Source of the DNA: Diphasiastrum complanatum
Lineage: Eukaryota; Streptophyta; Lycopodiopsida; Lycopodiales; Lycopodiaceae
NCBI GenBank assembly: GCA_029204225.1
Contig: CM055092.1
Span: forward strand, 43,832,433-43,896,432
Reading direction: 5' to 3'
DNA length: 64,000 bases
Shown: positions 1-12,079 of the stretch, piece by piece
Layout: each line of letters starts with the position of its first letter
Numbering within the stretch: position 1 is the first letter of the stretch
Notes under the pieces: generated by a model
Told to the model about the DNA's origin: nothing
Databases searched by the model: none
What the model saw: only the letters and a program-made list of their open reading frames with translations
Translations under genes and position numbers: made by a program

Positions 1-246
1 GATTTACAGCTTCTCAATTTGGATTTTGAATCAGAAGAATCGTTTTATGAATGATCTCAAATTTTATTACTCCTATGTGTCTATTGAGGGGCCCTTAGAG
101 CCAACTATTCCTCATATGTTATGATTTTGCAATGCCTACTGCTAACTGGCCTTTATGGTCAGTTTGGATAGTTGTATCTTTTGTGAAATCAGAATATCCA
201 ATCTCACAAATTTATATAGAGAAGTCAGTGATGCCATAAGGTAAAG

Positions 247-326
247 CTTAGAAACAATATACGAGCAACTCAAAAAGTCAAAGGAACTTAGAAACAATAT
301 ACGAGCAACTCAAAAAGTCAAAGGAT
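247..326. repeat. 40-bp tandem duplication, two copies
   Basis: Two nearly identical 40-bp units start at 247 and 287, each beginning cttagaaacaatatacgag. They are perfect or nearly so, which implies a recent local duplication. No coding role is visible. Confidence 0.9.
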
Positions 327-2267
327 CCAAGTCAAAACAATAATATAAAATACAATAAACCAAAAATCTTAGCCAAACAGCATTGCTTATGTCTCATCAG
401 TACCCAAGCATAAGTTGCTAACTGGGTTTCGGTATAATCCAGATTCTCTTGGGTAGGCCCAGTGTTGACTAGCATTCATGGTTAGTTTGGATAGTTGTAG
501 TTGGGGATCTCTTTGCAGATCTAGATCAATTCCTACTTACTGCTAAAGGTGTTTTTGGTCTGTACCTTGGAATACATTTGATCTAGTTCCAACTGACATG
601 ACTAGGTGTTCATGGTCCATTCAGATAGGAAATACACGAGATAGATCCATGTCTTTCTATGGCTAAAGTGTAGTGGAAACATTGTAATGTTCTTTGTTTT
701 GTAATGTATTTATTTCTGGGCAGCAAAGTATTTATGGCACACAGTGGCTCACTCTTGTTGTTGGTGTTCCGTAGCAATGTTCCCCTATGTGGCAAGCAGT
801 GGTAGAGCCTTGTTGTTGATATTTGGAAGCAACGTTCCTCTATCGATATCTTGTAGGAAGAGTTCTTATGGAACACATTGCTCATTTTTAGCAGCAGAAT
901 TCTGACACCATGTTTGAGGCCTCAAGAATTTGTTAATACTTTTCTTTGGTATTTCTGGTTCATTGGTACAATGACATGGTCTATTGGTGGTGCATTGTAA
1001 CTATTTTTGCAGCACTAGAATTGTTGTCTTCTATGATGGTCTTTCCATCAGCATTGCAGTAGGGTTTAATTTGAAATGTAATCAGAGACATCCCTTACTG
1101 ATGACTTGGGCTATATTACAAATCATTCTGTTATTTTGGTGATGGACCTACCTTTATGCTCGTGTGGCAGTCATGGTCTGAACAGTTACATTGGGTTCTA
1201 GTTGCATAGATTGATCTATTTGCAAATGCTTCTACCTAACAAGTTTGGTTTTCATCAATCACAATTAGCTTTTTTTCCATTGAGCTACCACGACTATAGT
1301 TGCTTCTATGTGGTATTCATGCATAACACGGTTGACTTTGACTTTATCAACTATTTTTGAGCCATTGAGTGCATCTGTTATTAGGTGTTCGTAGTCTCTA
1401 CATATAGCTTATAATCCTTATACAACATCTAAGCTATTTAGCCCTCTTGTTAACTGTCAATCCTCGTCGTTCCACTTGGCATGCTCTACTATGGCATTCT
1501 TCACCATTGGGAGGTACATTGTCCTACTAAATCACTGTCCTGTTCTATTGGAGGTCTAGGGAAGTAGCTTTTGAGTCATATATTTATGCTTCCATCTGCC
1601 CATTCATTCAAGAGACTTAATACTAGGTTTTCTCAAAGACCGTCACTATTGATTCTGGTTGGCACCCCTGGTAAATATGGCTCACTTGGCGATATGTACA
1701 TGCATTCTGGGCCATTTCCTACTGCTATTGCATGACGTGCATGGATTACACATCCCACTTGGAATCTAAATGCATATGCACCGAACCATCTCCTACTACA
1801 TTTAAACAACAATCTGAGCCCATGGCTATATGGCATTCATTGTCCACATCTCTGCCTTCGCTTATAATTGATCCTCCTAGGCACAATTCAATCCACGTTG
1901 TATATGCCACTATAAGCTATTCATGGATCCTCAGTCAGCTCAAGAATCTTATTTAATGACATTGCTTTGTCGGAGACACCACTATTAAGTACTTCTGCAC
2001 TGGTAGTCTGAATATGTTTCGCTATTACGGTTATGCCATTTTCTCTATTTGGTTCACTCAGTCCATTTCCTGGAGCATAGTACATACACATGGCAACATG
2101 TTGTCTGGATCATCCTTCACAGTGTATCAAAAGGTCTAAATCCAATATCAAAATTGTTGGAATTCGATGCTCAGCCTCAAATCCATTTGTTAATGAGCAT
2201 CCTGAAAACTTTACAAAACCAAGAAAACAGAAGGCTCGAGTTTTTCCTTAGCAGGAAAATTCCGACA

Positions 2268-2485
2268 CTTGGTTGGGTCGGATCGGTTCGGAATTTTTCC
2301 GAACCTCCACTAAATTATCCGATCACCTTCGAACATGTTCGGTTCGGATCGGGTCTAATTTTTCGACCCCGAGAAATTCGACCCACAACATATTTTTCGA
2401 ACCAGTATCATATTTTTCGATCCTTTGTATAAAATCCAAACCTATGTAATTTTGAACATTGTCGGTCAAAAATCCGACCCGATGA
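2268..2485. repeat. TCGG/TTCGG-rich block with perfect hairpin
   Basis: The block is rich in cggatcgg, ttcgg and tttttcga words, unlike the AT-rich surroundings. At 2285-2305 there is a perfect 9-bp inverted repeat, GGTTCGGAA and TTCCGAACC, with a 3-nt spacer. Similar simple TCGG-type repeats occur in some plant non-autonomous DNA transposons, but I see no terminal repeats or target duplication to prove that here. Confidence 0.5.
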
Positions 2486-3219
2486 CTTCACGTTGGAAGT
2501 CCGCCTACATTGTACAGTCTGAGGCGGTTGTAATAACTATAGAAAATGTCAGTTATAGATTTATTTTGAGTAGTATATCAAGACATGTATCTTCATCAAA
2601 AAACTTCTGAAATCTCCAATCTTAAGCAATTCTGATAATCATCTTATATCTAAAACTTCTGATAATTGTTTCTATCAATTCATTCAGATTGTTCCGTTGC
2701 ATGTGTTATCACACACAACGATCAGAGTTATCACTCTGTAGCCAACGTTATCATGCTCAACCAGCTGAAGTAATAACTTCAAGCGATTGTACTCATTTGT
2801 TGATATTAATCAGAGTACATTTTGCTGCTAATTGTCGCGTTTCCTATCCATTCATCTAGCTCGCTCCCAGCTTCCGCACAACCCACTGATTTCCGACAAA
2901 AATAATCTTAGAGGCTATACGGTGCATTTGTCTTGGCATATTTTCATGGTTCTTTCAACAAGTTGCTTACAATGCTATTCGACCATGAGGAGGTTTATAC
3001 TCTTCTCTGACAATACTATGATAAATCCTTATTTGCAAGCTGAGTTCACTGCTTTATCATGGTAGACTAAAGCAGAGGTATATCAGTACTAGTAGGGTGC
3101 AATGCCATTATCATGCATATAGAACCTAGAGGTGCTTATAAACAAAGCAAGGGTAAGCACAAAGGCTGTGGGCTCTGAGAGCCACAAATCATGTATACCA
3201 CACAACACCAATGCAACAA

Positions 3220-4423
3220 TTAAAAGATAGACTGAACTGGAAGCTTCACGATCTCCTTCAAATGATGAATAACACCAATTGCCTGAACCTGCATACATTG
3301 CTCGTTAGGAAGGCTAGGAGGCTATGAGAAAGTAATCTTGTTGAGGATCAGCGTATAATTTATTCTCACAAGATTTGCTGTTTACATTTCCAATTAAAAT
3401 AAGATCAGATTCAGAACAAACAATAAACATCTCACTTCTTTTATTTGCAAAACAGTAGATCTCATTGAGTAGTAGAATGCTTACAAAGACAAAGCGAGTA
3501 ACCCCATACCCCAATAAGTTGTTGGTTATTTGGTGAAGTGATTTGTGTGTCTTTGTTTTCTGCACGCCGTTCCAGCAGTCGATGCACATGTGACCTCAAA
3601 GCAGCTATCTGTCTATTAGTCTGTACTACCTTTCCATTACTATCTGTGGACTGAGCACAAGCATGAAAATAAGATAGCTGCCAGAAGAAATTTATGGTGA
3701 TCATTTGATAGAAATTACAAAGCTATAAGAGTCTGACAAACAGTTATACATAAGCCTCGCAATAATTAGTTATTATGTCCTCTGTAATATATTTCTCTGG
3801 AAGCTGGTGGCCAGAGTGCAAACTTTCAATTGTGTTCTTTGATAGATGGAGTGCATTGTGCCTCAGGTAAACCAATTGGCTGTGCCATACAATTTCGTGC
3901 ATATCAATTAACCTCTTTTTGCTAGTAAAAAACGTTATGAGCTTCAAATTTTAGTACCAACCTTAATAGAAGGCTCAGCTGCGGTTTGATTTGCTAAAGG
4001 CAATGACGAATTAGAGAGAGATGCCGATGGAGGCGGTGGCAGAACCTGCTGTGGGCTTGGGAGAGTCCGAGTGGGCTCTGGATTTGATTCTGGTGCGGTC
4101 GAAGATGAGCCTACGGGCTTGGAGTGTTTCTGTAGGCCCCAGAGAGTGGCGGCCAATTTACGAGCTGATACAGCGGCATCACGACCCGAGATGGCTCCTG
4201 TTTGAACTGCTGCCATGATGCCTTCATAGAAAGGATTCTCATACATTTTCCAACTGGGGACGGGTGTTGTTGGCCCTTTTGTGCCTGTCAAAATCGATCG
4301 GTTTAATTTCAGACTGTCAGAACTCCACATTGTGTCGATTGCCTTGTCCTCCAAATCTTGTTGATGCCCTTGTTGCAGTGGCTCATGAACCACAATTGGG
4401 CCCCCTGCTTTTGACCTCGCCAT
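3220..4423 (-). CDS. probable coiled-coil protein with SARKLAATLW motif (three-exon model)
   Basis: I model three coding exons on the minus strand: 4423-3962, 3650-3510 and 3288-3220. All junctions are phase 0 with GT/AG borders (AAG|GTTGGT donor, tgctcag acceptor, GGG|GTATGG donor, tatgcag acceptor). The predicted protein has 223 residues. The ATG at 4423 has a good context (acaATGGC). Residues 86-95 read SARKLAATLW, a motif I associate with the N-terminal region of plant coiled-coil proteins of the At5g41620/'USO1-like' type; the rest of exon 1 is not recognisable. A Pro/Ser-rich linker follows (about 103-150), then a helical, coiled-coil-like stretch in exon 2 with NRQIAALRSHVHRLLERR. The last exon ends in a short amphipathic tail. 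No catalytic domain is visible. The splice model is inferred, the family link is tentative, and function is unknown. Confidence 0.45.
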
Positions 4424-5688
4424 TGTACGATCGTGCCGGCTGCGTAAGAGATGTAATGGCTCTGAACAGTCAGGTCATAAAAGTCCCGAGTGATTGCTGA
4501 AATCACAATATCTCGATTGGTTGTGATACCCCGAATTCACAGTATCTTGCATCCAACATTTGAAGAGATAGACTCCAGAGAGTAGTAACCAAACGGTCCT
4601 TCAAGCTTAGAACTTCAATACGTTGATATCATTCTCTAGATCAGAATAGTTGCATTGGATCTGACACTTTTAGAAACAATTGTCTATGTCATCACAACGA
4701 AATACAACAGAAAGTATCATCTAAAGTAGAATCGAGAGTTATTAGAAATATTCAATAGTTGAGGGGAAAATATGTAAAGAGCATGTAACTGGAAGAAAAT
4801 CAAAGAAAAGAACTAGAAGAATATAATAGACGTTACATCATAGAGAAGTATCAAGGCAAATGGTCAATTCTTGATATGTTAGCATATAAGCAATCTCAAT
4901 GATAAAGCTTACAGTATATGGCATGGAGTCAACTTACTCCGTCTATAAAAGAGGCAATATCCGAGGTAAAGGAAATCAAACGGGAATCAGAAAAGGTTCA
5001 AGGTACACAAGGAGAACACGTGAAATTCACGAAAAGAAGAAGACGCAAAAAGAACACGCTTGGATGAAACTGAAGGAAAATGGGACGTGACGCAAAGATC
5101 CAAAGATCACGAGGCCCCTGCAATAATAGTGAGGGGCACAGTTAAGCCTGGCAAATTAGGATCCATGACAGCTGCATCTAAACTCTGAGACCAAGAATAT
5201 TTTACAACAGCAACATAATCCATTCACAGGAGCACATTAGCCAAAATCTGACGAAACAAAGCATCAGATATATGCACTCCACATCAAAGAGCTCCAACGG
5301 GTGACTAAACGCAATCAATGCCTTACATCACAGAACTTCTTTGCATCCGGCTCCATAATACCATAAAAAAATCCATAATACATACACTCAAGCCTGATTC
5401 ACGGCAGAATCACGTGCAAATCGGGGAAAAATATGCACAGATACCATCAAATCTGAGGGAAAAACATCCGTACCGAAAGCATACCTCAAACAAGGCAAGG
5501 CATTAAAGACAGGAGTTAATAATATGAGCAAACCATTCCATTGAAAACCTGTGATGCCATGAAATAGCTTCTTTCAAATGTGGAAGAAATCAGCAACAGA
5601 CAAGCGCCATAGCCGATTGTATGCTAAAAGCTTCCATGGAAGTTGGCAGATCGAAGGCTTTCTCGCGTTCAGCAAAGAAGAAAGGCGA

Positions 5689-5690
<2 letters not shown>
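4424..5690 (-). other. probable leader/intron of the minus-strand gene
   Basis: This is non-coding sequence between the CT-repeat leader and the ATG at 4423. On the minus strand a good 3' splice site (gtgatttcag) ends at about 4497, so the last 70 nt before the ATG could be a 5'-UTR exon. I could not fix a matching donor. No other gene is seen. Confidence 0.3.

Positions 5691-5722
<32 letters not shown>
5691..5722. repeat. GA/CT microsatellite in putative 5' leader
   Basis: An uninterrupted GA run on the plus strand is a CT run on the minus strand, in the sense of the gene whose ATG is at 4423. Pyrimidine-rich CT runs are common just downstream of plant transcription start sites. Confidence 0.85.
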
Positions 5723-5724
<2 letters not shown>

Positions 5725-5825
5725 CTGTGTTCAGATCGCGCGCCGTTGGATCTTTCAAGGAACGCTATGATTCGAACCACGTATTTTGCAGCATCCATCG
5801 ATCACCTGCCAAATGGAAGCCTCTC

Positions 5826-5866
5826 CACGTGGCTGCAATCTAAGTGGAAGATCTTTAACTATTATA
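5826..5866 (-). promoter_or_regulatory. possible promoter elements: G-box and TATA-like box
   Basis: CACGTG, a perfect G-box core for bZIP/bHLH factors, lies at 5826-5831. TATAAT on the minus strand (5861-5866) could be a TATA box, placing the start near 5830 and the CT run in the leader. This rests on motif spacing only. Confidence 0.3.
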
Positions 5867-6327
5867 GTGTCTTTGGTGTCGTGGACAAGAAGTATATTGT
5901 CTTTTGTCCAGGAATAAAAGAAGGCTAAGGAAGTGTCTTCCATGAAGGATCTACCCTTAAGAGAGCCATGCAACATGGCCCCGGAAACAACTACTCCATC
6001 CATCCATATTTTCGGAATTTTGTCCCCGAAAGTGCTCTGTGTGGTGGGCTTCGGAGGGCCCTTCTACCCACCCTTTAAATGCCCTCGGGTCCGGATAATG
6101 AAGTAGGTCCATGTCCATGTTTATGATGATGGGGACCTGCTTTTAAAAGAGTAAGTCTTGAAACTAAGGTAGATCAGCTAGATCATCTAGAAAATATGTA
6201 TTGGGCTTGCCTTTGGCCCCTTATGTGTAGAGAAGATCTTCTAGAGATGTTTTGGGCCCTCAAACACATAAGTCCTCTCCGCCCAAGCCTTTACACTACA
6301 CTTAAATCCACGTTCTTGTTTTTGGCA

Positions 6328-6388
6328 TCTCATTGCAAAAGGCAATAGTATGTGTTCACGTTGGTCAATGGAGATTATGCAAAAGTCA
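6328..6388. repeat. dispersed repeat segment, copy 1
   Basis: About 50 bp around tatgtgttcacgttggtcaa resembles 53150-53210 (tatgtgttcatgatggtgaa, then ATTGCAAAAGTCAA in both). This suggests two fragments of one old dispersed repeat. Confidence 0.5.
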
Positions 6389-8633
6389 ATGTCTTAGATC
6401 CTAAGGGTTTGTGCGCACAAAAAGGTTTGCCACATTGGTAAGGACTTTGATTGCAAGAACTAAATCTTTTAGATGCACCTCTATACGCCAGTCATAAATA
6501 GCAAACAAATCGTGCCCTTTTTTTTTTTTTGCATGATGCACCTTCATATGCAAGTCATAAACAATAAAAAGTTGTCACTTGTATGCATTCTTAGGCTCTT
6601 AACTTGCACCATATGCCAACATCATCAACAACAACAATAAATTAATAAAGATTGTCTATTTGGATTCACAAAATCATTTCATATATGTGTTTTTTTATTA
6701 TTGTCATGTCTCTACTCATGCGACACTTTGAATACTAGTTTAATCTATCTTAAAGTGCCATCACATTTTTTATTCAAGAAATTTGTGGCAACGCCTTTGT
6801 GATATACCACAACATTCTTGGTTATTTTGGACCCACCTTAAAAGGCAAAATTTTCATGTACGCAAGGCCCTTAGGCAATGACCCATAAAGTGATAAGGGC
6901 TAGGCCATTTTGATGTTTAGTTGCACTACACCACCGTTGCACAGTGCCCAAAAACAAGTCCACGCTAACTCCAAGCTTTACCATGTTTAATCACCTAGTG
7001 GAACATTTACTTTTTGCTTTATGAAAAAATGTCCATACCCACGAAACATGTTGTGTTCAAAAGCTTAGTCTAAGCTCTCTAAAATTGACTCCAAAAATGT
7101 GAGGAGGTAGTGAGTGGGACAAAAATGTGACTAAACATATGCCTAACTTAGAACTTAGCCTACAATTTTCTTCCAAATGTGAACCATTACACAAATTCTA
7201 ACTCCTTCCAAAGCAAGCTCACAATATGAAACAAAAAGCTTACAAGAATTAAGATCAACCTACATTTACCTAAAAAATAAACAAGCTCACAAGCATTAAG
7301 GTTATACTACATTTACCTTGTGAGAGTGAGTTGGATAGATTGCTCAAGCTCAAAGTTGTGAGCAACAATTAAGACGCAACATTCATTTAAGCATAGTTGC
7401 ACAATGAGCTCAAATTAGAAGCTAACAAGCTCTACAAAGCCCACTTCTTGATGAGAAGCTCATCTCCAAGCCTAAGGTGAGTGATTTCAAGGAACCAACT
7501 TTCAAAAGGATGTAGCGTGTCCACATGTGGCCTCCTTGCCAAAAGCTATAATCCAGTCATGTCCATAGTTCTGAAACAATAATGGTGCGCATTACCACAA
7601 CATGGACTAGAAATTACTTGCAAGAGCTTAATGGGGCAAGGCGTGTTTCGGGAACCTCCTTTGATTTTCTCTCTCATATCCTACACTTTTATATGCTTGT
7701 CATTTTTTGAAAAGACATTGCCTTCTAAATTCTCCAACTCAAATGTCTTGCCTATTTAAATCTTTCAAAGCTGTCAATTTTCCAATCAATTTCAAACAAG
7801 TACCATGCTAACAAAATTAACATTTATATTAAACCACCTTAATTAGCTAATTTCCAAAGAACCCTATCATTGAGTATCTCCTTGGGCCTTGCTCTATCCA
7901 TCAAAAAATGTGGGAAAATAAGATTATGAACTGGTTTTGTATTATCAATAGCTTTTACCAAATATTAAAATTGAGACTTAGTAGATATAACTTCACAATA
8001 TCAAAGAGTTACTATGGTTTCTTGAATAATTGAAAGAGCTTGATGAATGCTATGCATTTCAAAATTTTAGGCTTAAATAGTGTAGCTTGTGAATCTATGA
8101 AGAGCCTCGACTGAGATGAATATGTTAGGATAACGACTTTTTTTAGTGCATCGGTTAAAATAAATATCATTCCTTTCTATCACATGATCGTAAAATTGGG
8201 GGATGCAGTAGAATTAGAGTGGTGTTAACTATGGCATTCATGTAGCAACATAGTTAGAAAGCAATTTTCTATATATCTAAGCAATCTTTTATAGATCATT
8301 GATGAGAGGATAGGCAATATTGGAGGTGACACGTCATTGTTGTGGCAAATTGAAATTAATACCAAACTTGAAGAGTGAAATTTACAGCATGTTTGATGAT
8401 TGAATCGATAGTAATTTGCAGTTTATAGTAAGTTTCAACGTCTCCACCAAGACATTAGAGAAAAAAATAATGAAGCTTTCAACCAAAGAAACAAAGTACT
8501 CGAAAAAGGGATTGAGCGACCCAATAGAAATACAATTTAAGTCAATGATTTTATGCAACTCTTTTATTGAATCAATAGCTTCTTATTCAATGACTAATCA
8601 ATTTCTGACAGACAAACTTGGGCTTTGTCACGT

Positions 8634-8945
8634 AATGATTGATCGAACCATATGATCAATCACTAGGTGATTGATCAAAACATGGTGATCAATCAGCTTG
8701 TGGCAAAACCAGGCCAAATTTTTTTGGCCACAAAATTTTTAAATTGTTACAATTTTTTTTAGGTTGGTGCAAATTAATTTTGCCTGAAACTTTAAAATTT
8801 ACCACTAGCTAATTGATCAAACCATCTGATCAATTGCCATGTGATGGATCAAAACATGGTGAATAATCAGTTTTTGAAAATTTGTCGATCAAATTTTTGT
8901 AGCAGGTGATCGATCAAATTATTAATTTCTTGGTGATTGATTAGA
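8634..8945. repeat. diverged tandem repeat rich in gattgatca / tgatcaatc
   Basis: Units near 8634-8700, 8810-8870 and 8905-8945 share the order gattgatc(g/a)aacca, tgatcaat, tggatcaaaacatggtga. The core is a near palindrome (TGATCAATCA / TGATTGATCA). Spacing between the first two units is about 175 bp. The best reading is an old tandem duplication. Confidence 0.5.
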
Positions 8946-9420
8946 ACAAATGCCAATCCACCACTTGGCCAAAGCTAGCTATGTTGGGCAATGTACAAGA
9001 GACCACATGAACTTGGTTCCAATTGAAAATAGTCTTGTACTCTAATTACACGTGTGTAGAAACCATGTGAAATTTATTTACAATTTTGGCCTCAATTACA
9101 CCTAAAATGACCAAAGTACTAGTTGACATTTTTTCACACTCCCTCTTCAACTAAACTTGCTATTTTTACATCATAACTTTGATCTACTTTAAAAACAACC
9201 CGGCCTTAAGAATGTATCTTTCCTCTAAGCATTGTAACCATGAAATGAAAATATTTCATAATTGATATAGAGAATACTGTCCATATTGGATGCTTCACTA
9301 TTTCTTACATCAATTTTATCAAAATGAAAAAACAACATGAAGAAGTTGTACAAAGAATCATCATAAATAGGTTCCTCCATGCTTCCACCCCTAATATGGG
9401 TAAGATCCACTCAAGTCATT

Positions 9421-10498
9421 GTTCTATTGTTTGTCTAGGTATCTTCTAAGGCAGTCTCCTTACTAGATACTTAAAGGTCATTAAAAGAATATAAGGAAAT
9501 GGGAGGATTTTTAAGATAATGAGTAATTCTTGATCAATGGGAAGAGTCAAGGATTTAGATTTGTTATTTGAACTCTAAATTTCTTTACTTCCATGCATAT
9601 TTGAGATATGTTCATCTCACAAGAATTTCATTAAGTAATTGCTTATGAGAAATTTGCTTACCTTTACAGATTGTAGTCAAGGAATGCTTGTGTATTGTTT
9701 TCAGCCTAAAATCTCCGATTAATTAGGAGTAGTTAAGTCTTTTATAATTGAATGGTTACTGTTTCATTGCATATGTTGCTAGGAATAGAGCGCTTAACTC
9801 AAGAGAGTATCTGGAGTACTCAGGACTAAGTTAAATTCATTTTTATCTTGATGGATTTCCTATTGGCACCAAGAAGCATATATAACATGTCTACAAGTAA
9901 TTGTGGATAGTCTTGGACTATAATTGTTTGGATCTTTAACCTTTAAGATTGATTTCCAATGAAAAGTGACATCTCACCCAGGGATTCATGTAAATTGAGA
10001 TTACATGAAGGTGATGTTACTAGATTGGAGAGAATCATACCCAATAGGTTAAAAATTTATCTCTTAGTGTACTTCTAAAGGTTGATATAGTACTTCAGTG
10101 CATAGATAGATAATTTGAGAATTATCCCATCTCTAGGTACTTATTTGATATTGAGGTCAGACTAAGGATTGATTTTGAGGGTAAACGTAAAAGTTAAATG
10201 ATTGATCTGTTAGCTTTTGAACGTAATCTTACGGATTGATCAACTGTTCATCCAATGTATCATGTAGACTTAGTTTATATGATTTAGATTTTGCCCATTT
10301 GGAGAACTTATCGCTCAATGTACCTTTGGAACCTGAAGAGAGTACTCTGAATCAGAGATAACCAATTGAGAAATCATTCTATCTCTGAGTGCTTGATTAG
10401 ATTGGTTGGTTAGATTGAAGATAATGATTCATGGAAAAGAGTTAAAAGCATACAAATGGGGATCTTCCCTAGTTGCTCGCTCTGAGGATAGAACTTGA
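9421..10498. other. degraded sequence upstream of a gypsy PPT
   Basis: No intact frame. The position directly upstream of a PPT/LTR start suggests decayed gypsy pol, but apart from a short HPMYHV-like word near 10250 I cannot prove homology by eye. Confidence 0.25.
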
Positions 10499-11020
10499 TT
10501 AAGGGGGAAGAATGTTACGTCCATATCCAGTATGTGAGATTTGGATAATTCCTGACATGGACTAGTGTATGTGGTTATTGATTATTCCTCGTCATTCCGG
10601 GCTTGGCCGATAAAGTAATTAATAATCATATGAGGGCCAGACCTATAATTGGACATAGGAGCACTTGCATGGTGTCTGACTGCTATGATACAAGAATAGG
10701 AGGTCAATTGCTATTCCTAGTTGCATGGGGATTCTAAGAGAAATATTCTCTCCTCATGGGAGAGAATATATACTAGTGGAAACTCACCCACCTACCTATT
10801 GGATTTCTAATCCTTGAAGCCAAGAGCCCCTGCTCTCTTGCATTCATTCATCATGGCATGGGGGTGAAGTCGTTAGGGTATTGAGTAGCCATTTCCTATT
10901 GGTTGGGTGGTTTTGTTCCACAGGTGTCCTTTTGGTTGCATGCAACAAGATCTAGTTGGACCTTCACCTTCACTAGGCAATCTTTACACTATGAGTGGAT
11001 GCATGCCATAATGATGCTTC
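10499..11020 (+). mobile_element. remnant of a Ty3/gypsy 3' end: polypurine tract and LTR
   Basis: The run ttaagggggaagaa at 10499-10512 is a typical polypurine tract, followed directly by TGTTACGTCC, a start seen in many plant gypsy LTRs. Within the next 300 bp there is a TATA-like agaatatatac (about 10765). The LTR 3' end is not fixed because a minus-strand copia remnant follows. The sequence upstream (about 10200-10498) has short degraded stretches reminiscent of a gypsy pol C-terminus (a 'HPMYHV' word, as in HPVFHVS), but it is full of stops. Confidence 0.4.
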
Positions 11021-11029
11021 CTCTACTCC

Positions 11030-11160
11030 ATTTCCATAAAAAAAAATCCGGCAAAGAATACTAATCCATCTTCAAGATCTAAAGGATGCAAAACAATGAA
11101 CTTAGTTTCATCTAAACTTAGCAAATTCCACACATTGACATGACATTGCTCAAATATGAA
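11030..11160 (-). pseudogene. Copia-E segment encoding an LDLEDGLV word shared with Copia-D
   Basis: On the minus strand this short open stretch contains LDLEDGLV. The same word occurs in the unknown coding region of Copia-D (nt about 17215-17245). About 45 nt align at roughly 75 percent by eye (gatcttga(g/a)gatgga(c/t)tagt core). It directly follows a truncated gag, so Copia-E may be the same kind of derivative as Copia-D. Confidence 0.45.
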
Positions 11161-11191
11161 GTCAGATAAGTAAGGGATGAATACTACATCA

Positions 11192-11582
11192 TCATTCAAG
11201 GCTTTGAATCTTAAGATAAGAGTGAACACTTTGTCCTTCCTTTTGGCATATTTCTAAGATTTGCCTCCTTAGGGTCAATACCCTATTTGTGGACTTTGAC
11301 TCACTGTAGACCTTCTTCACTGCATTCCATGCATCTCTTAAAGAAGTGCACTTACCAACTTCTTTGAGAAGTTCATTGGTAGCATTCACCTTGATGATGT
11401 GGAGAGCTCTCTTAGCCCTTTGTCATACCTTACTTGCTCTTGAAGCATCAAAGGTCTTTCGTCTAGATCTACAGCAATGTTCATTATTGTATTCAACTTA
11501 AGGATTTTATTTTTACTTTCCAAGTTCATTATTTTTAGAGTTGGTCATGTCTTTGGCTTCCAACATGATAACTATTAGCCAT
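11192..11582 (-). pseudogene. Copia-E gag remnant
   Basis: Reading the minus strand from an ATG at 11582, the start matches the Gag start of Copia-C and D (MLEAKD-like words after a frameshift). The open part 11389-11192 reads NATNELLKEVGKCTS, KSTNRVLTLRRQI and EGQSVHSYL, clearly parallel to Copia-C Gag residues of the same order. Frameshifts and early loss of the frame make it a pseudogene. No zinc knuckle is reached before the sequence jumps to another segment at about 11230-11030. Confidence 0.75.
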
Positions 11583-11905
11583 GATGCAAATGATTAATCC
11601 TCCTCTTTGAACCTGTTCTAATGCATTAAGCACTCACATTCCTCTTGACAAATGAAATCATAGTGAAATCACAAAGATTTAGAACCTTGCAATACTATCT
11701 CTCTTGTAACTAGTTGACTAGCAAGTAGAATTTTGATGAAACTTGATCAACCTATGATCTAACATCAATAGATTGAAACTAAGATCTAAAAATTATTGAA
11801 AGCACCCTTGCTTAGGTTGAACCTTTACAACAACATCTCAATCAAGAACTTGAAGAGTTTATTGCATTCAATCCATTGAATCAACAAAAAGCTATATGCA
11901 AAGAA

Positions 11906-12079
11906 GTTGACAATCTTGCTCAAGCAGAGCTTGTTGTGTTCACCCACAAAGGGGAAGTAGAAAAGTTCACAAGGGGAGAAAGGCTCAACCACAAAATAAA
12001 TTTTAATCACAAGGGGAGCAAAGCTAAGTTTGTTCATTCACAAGGGGAGCTTAACTCATCCACAAGGGAGATTGTCAAC
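11906..12079 (-). repeat. Copia-E leader block: short repeats inside an inverted repeat
   Basis: The block is bounded by GTTGACAAT (11906-11914) and ATTGTCAAC (12071-12079), exact reverse complements. Inside are five copies of a cacaaggggag word (cacaaaggggaag, cacaaggggag x3, cacaagggag). Copia-D has the equivalent block at 14898-15060 on the opposite strand. Confidence 0.65.

Larger units (their letters stand above)
1..3219. other. gene-poor flank, no convincing gene
   Basis: I see no coding region with family motifs here; open frames are short and scattered over both strands. The interval holds a 40-bp tandem duplication (247-326), a loosely repeated motif containing a 'gtttggatagttgta' core between about 140 and 630, and a TCGG/TTCGG-rich block near 2270-2480. 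It lies downstream of the minus-strand gene ending at 3220, so its right edge may include that gene's 3' UTR. Confidence 0.5.
5870..9420. other. gene-free AT-rich interval
   Basis: No coding region longer than chance and no LTR borders are seen. It contains a small duplication (units near 6474 and 6536, 'cagtcataaa' core), a short poly-T run near 6520, a 50-bp segment shared with 53150-53210, and a cluster of gattgatca words at 8630-8945. Confidence 0.5.

Noticed and set aside
1732-2610. Plus-strand open frames of 60-130 codons
   Set aside because: No motif, no splice partners, and part of the coding potential comes from simple TCGG repeats. Lengths are within chance for the area.
5574-5928. 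Open frames on both strands around the GA repeat, including a Ser-Leu or Arg-Glu rich peptide
   Set aside because: They are produced by the GA/CT microsatellite, which is open in all frames. I treat the region as leader/promoter sequence.
8416-8655. Plus-strand open frame of 79 codons
   Set aside because: AT-rich low-complexity Lys/Ser composition, no motif and no neighbours that support a gene.
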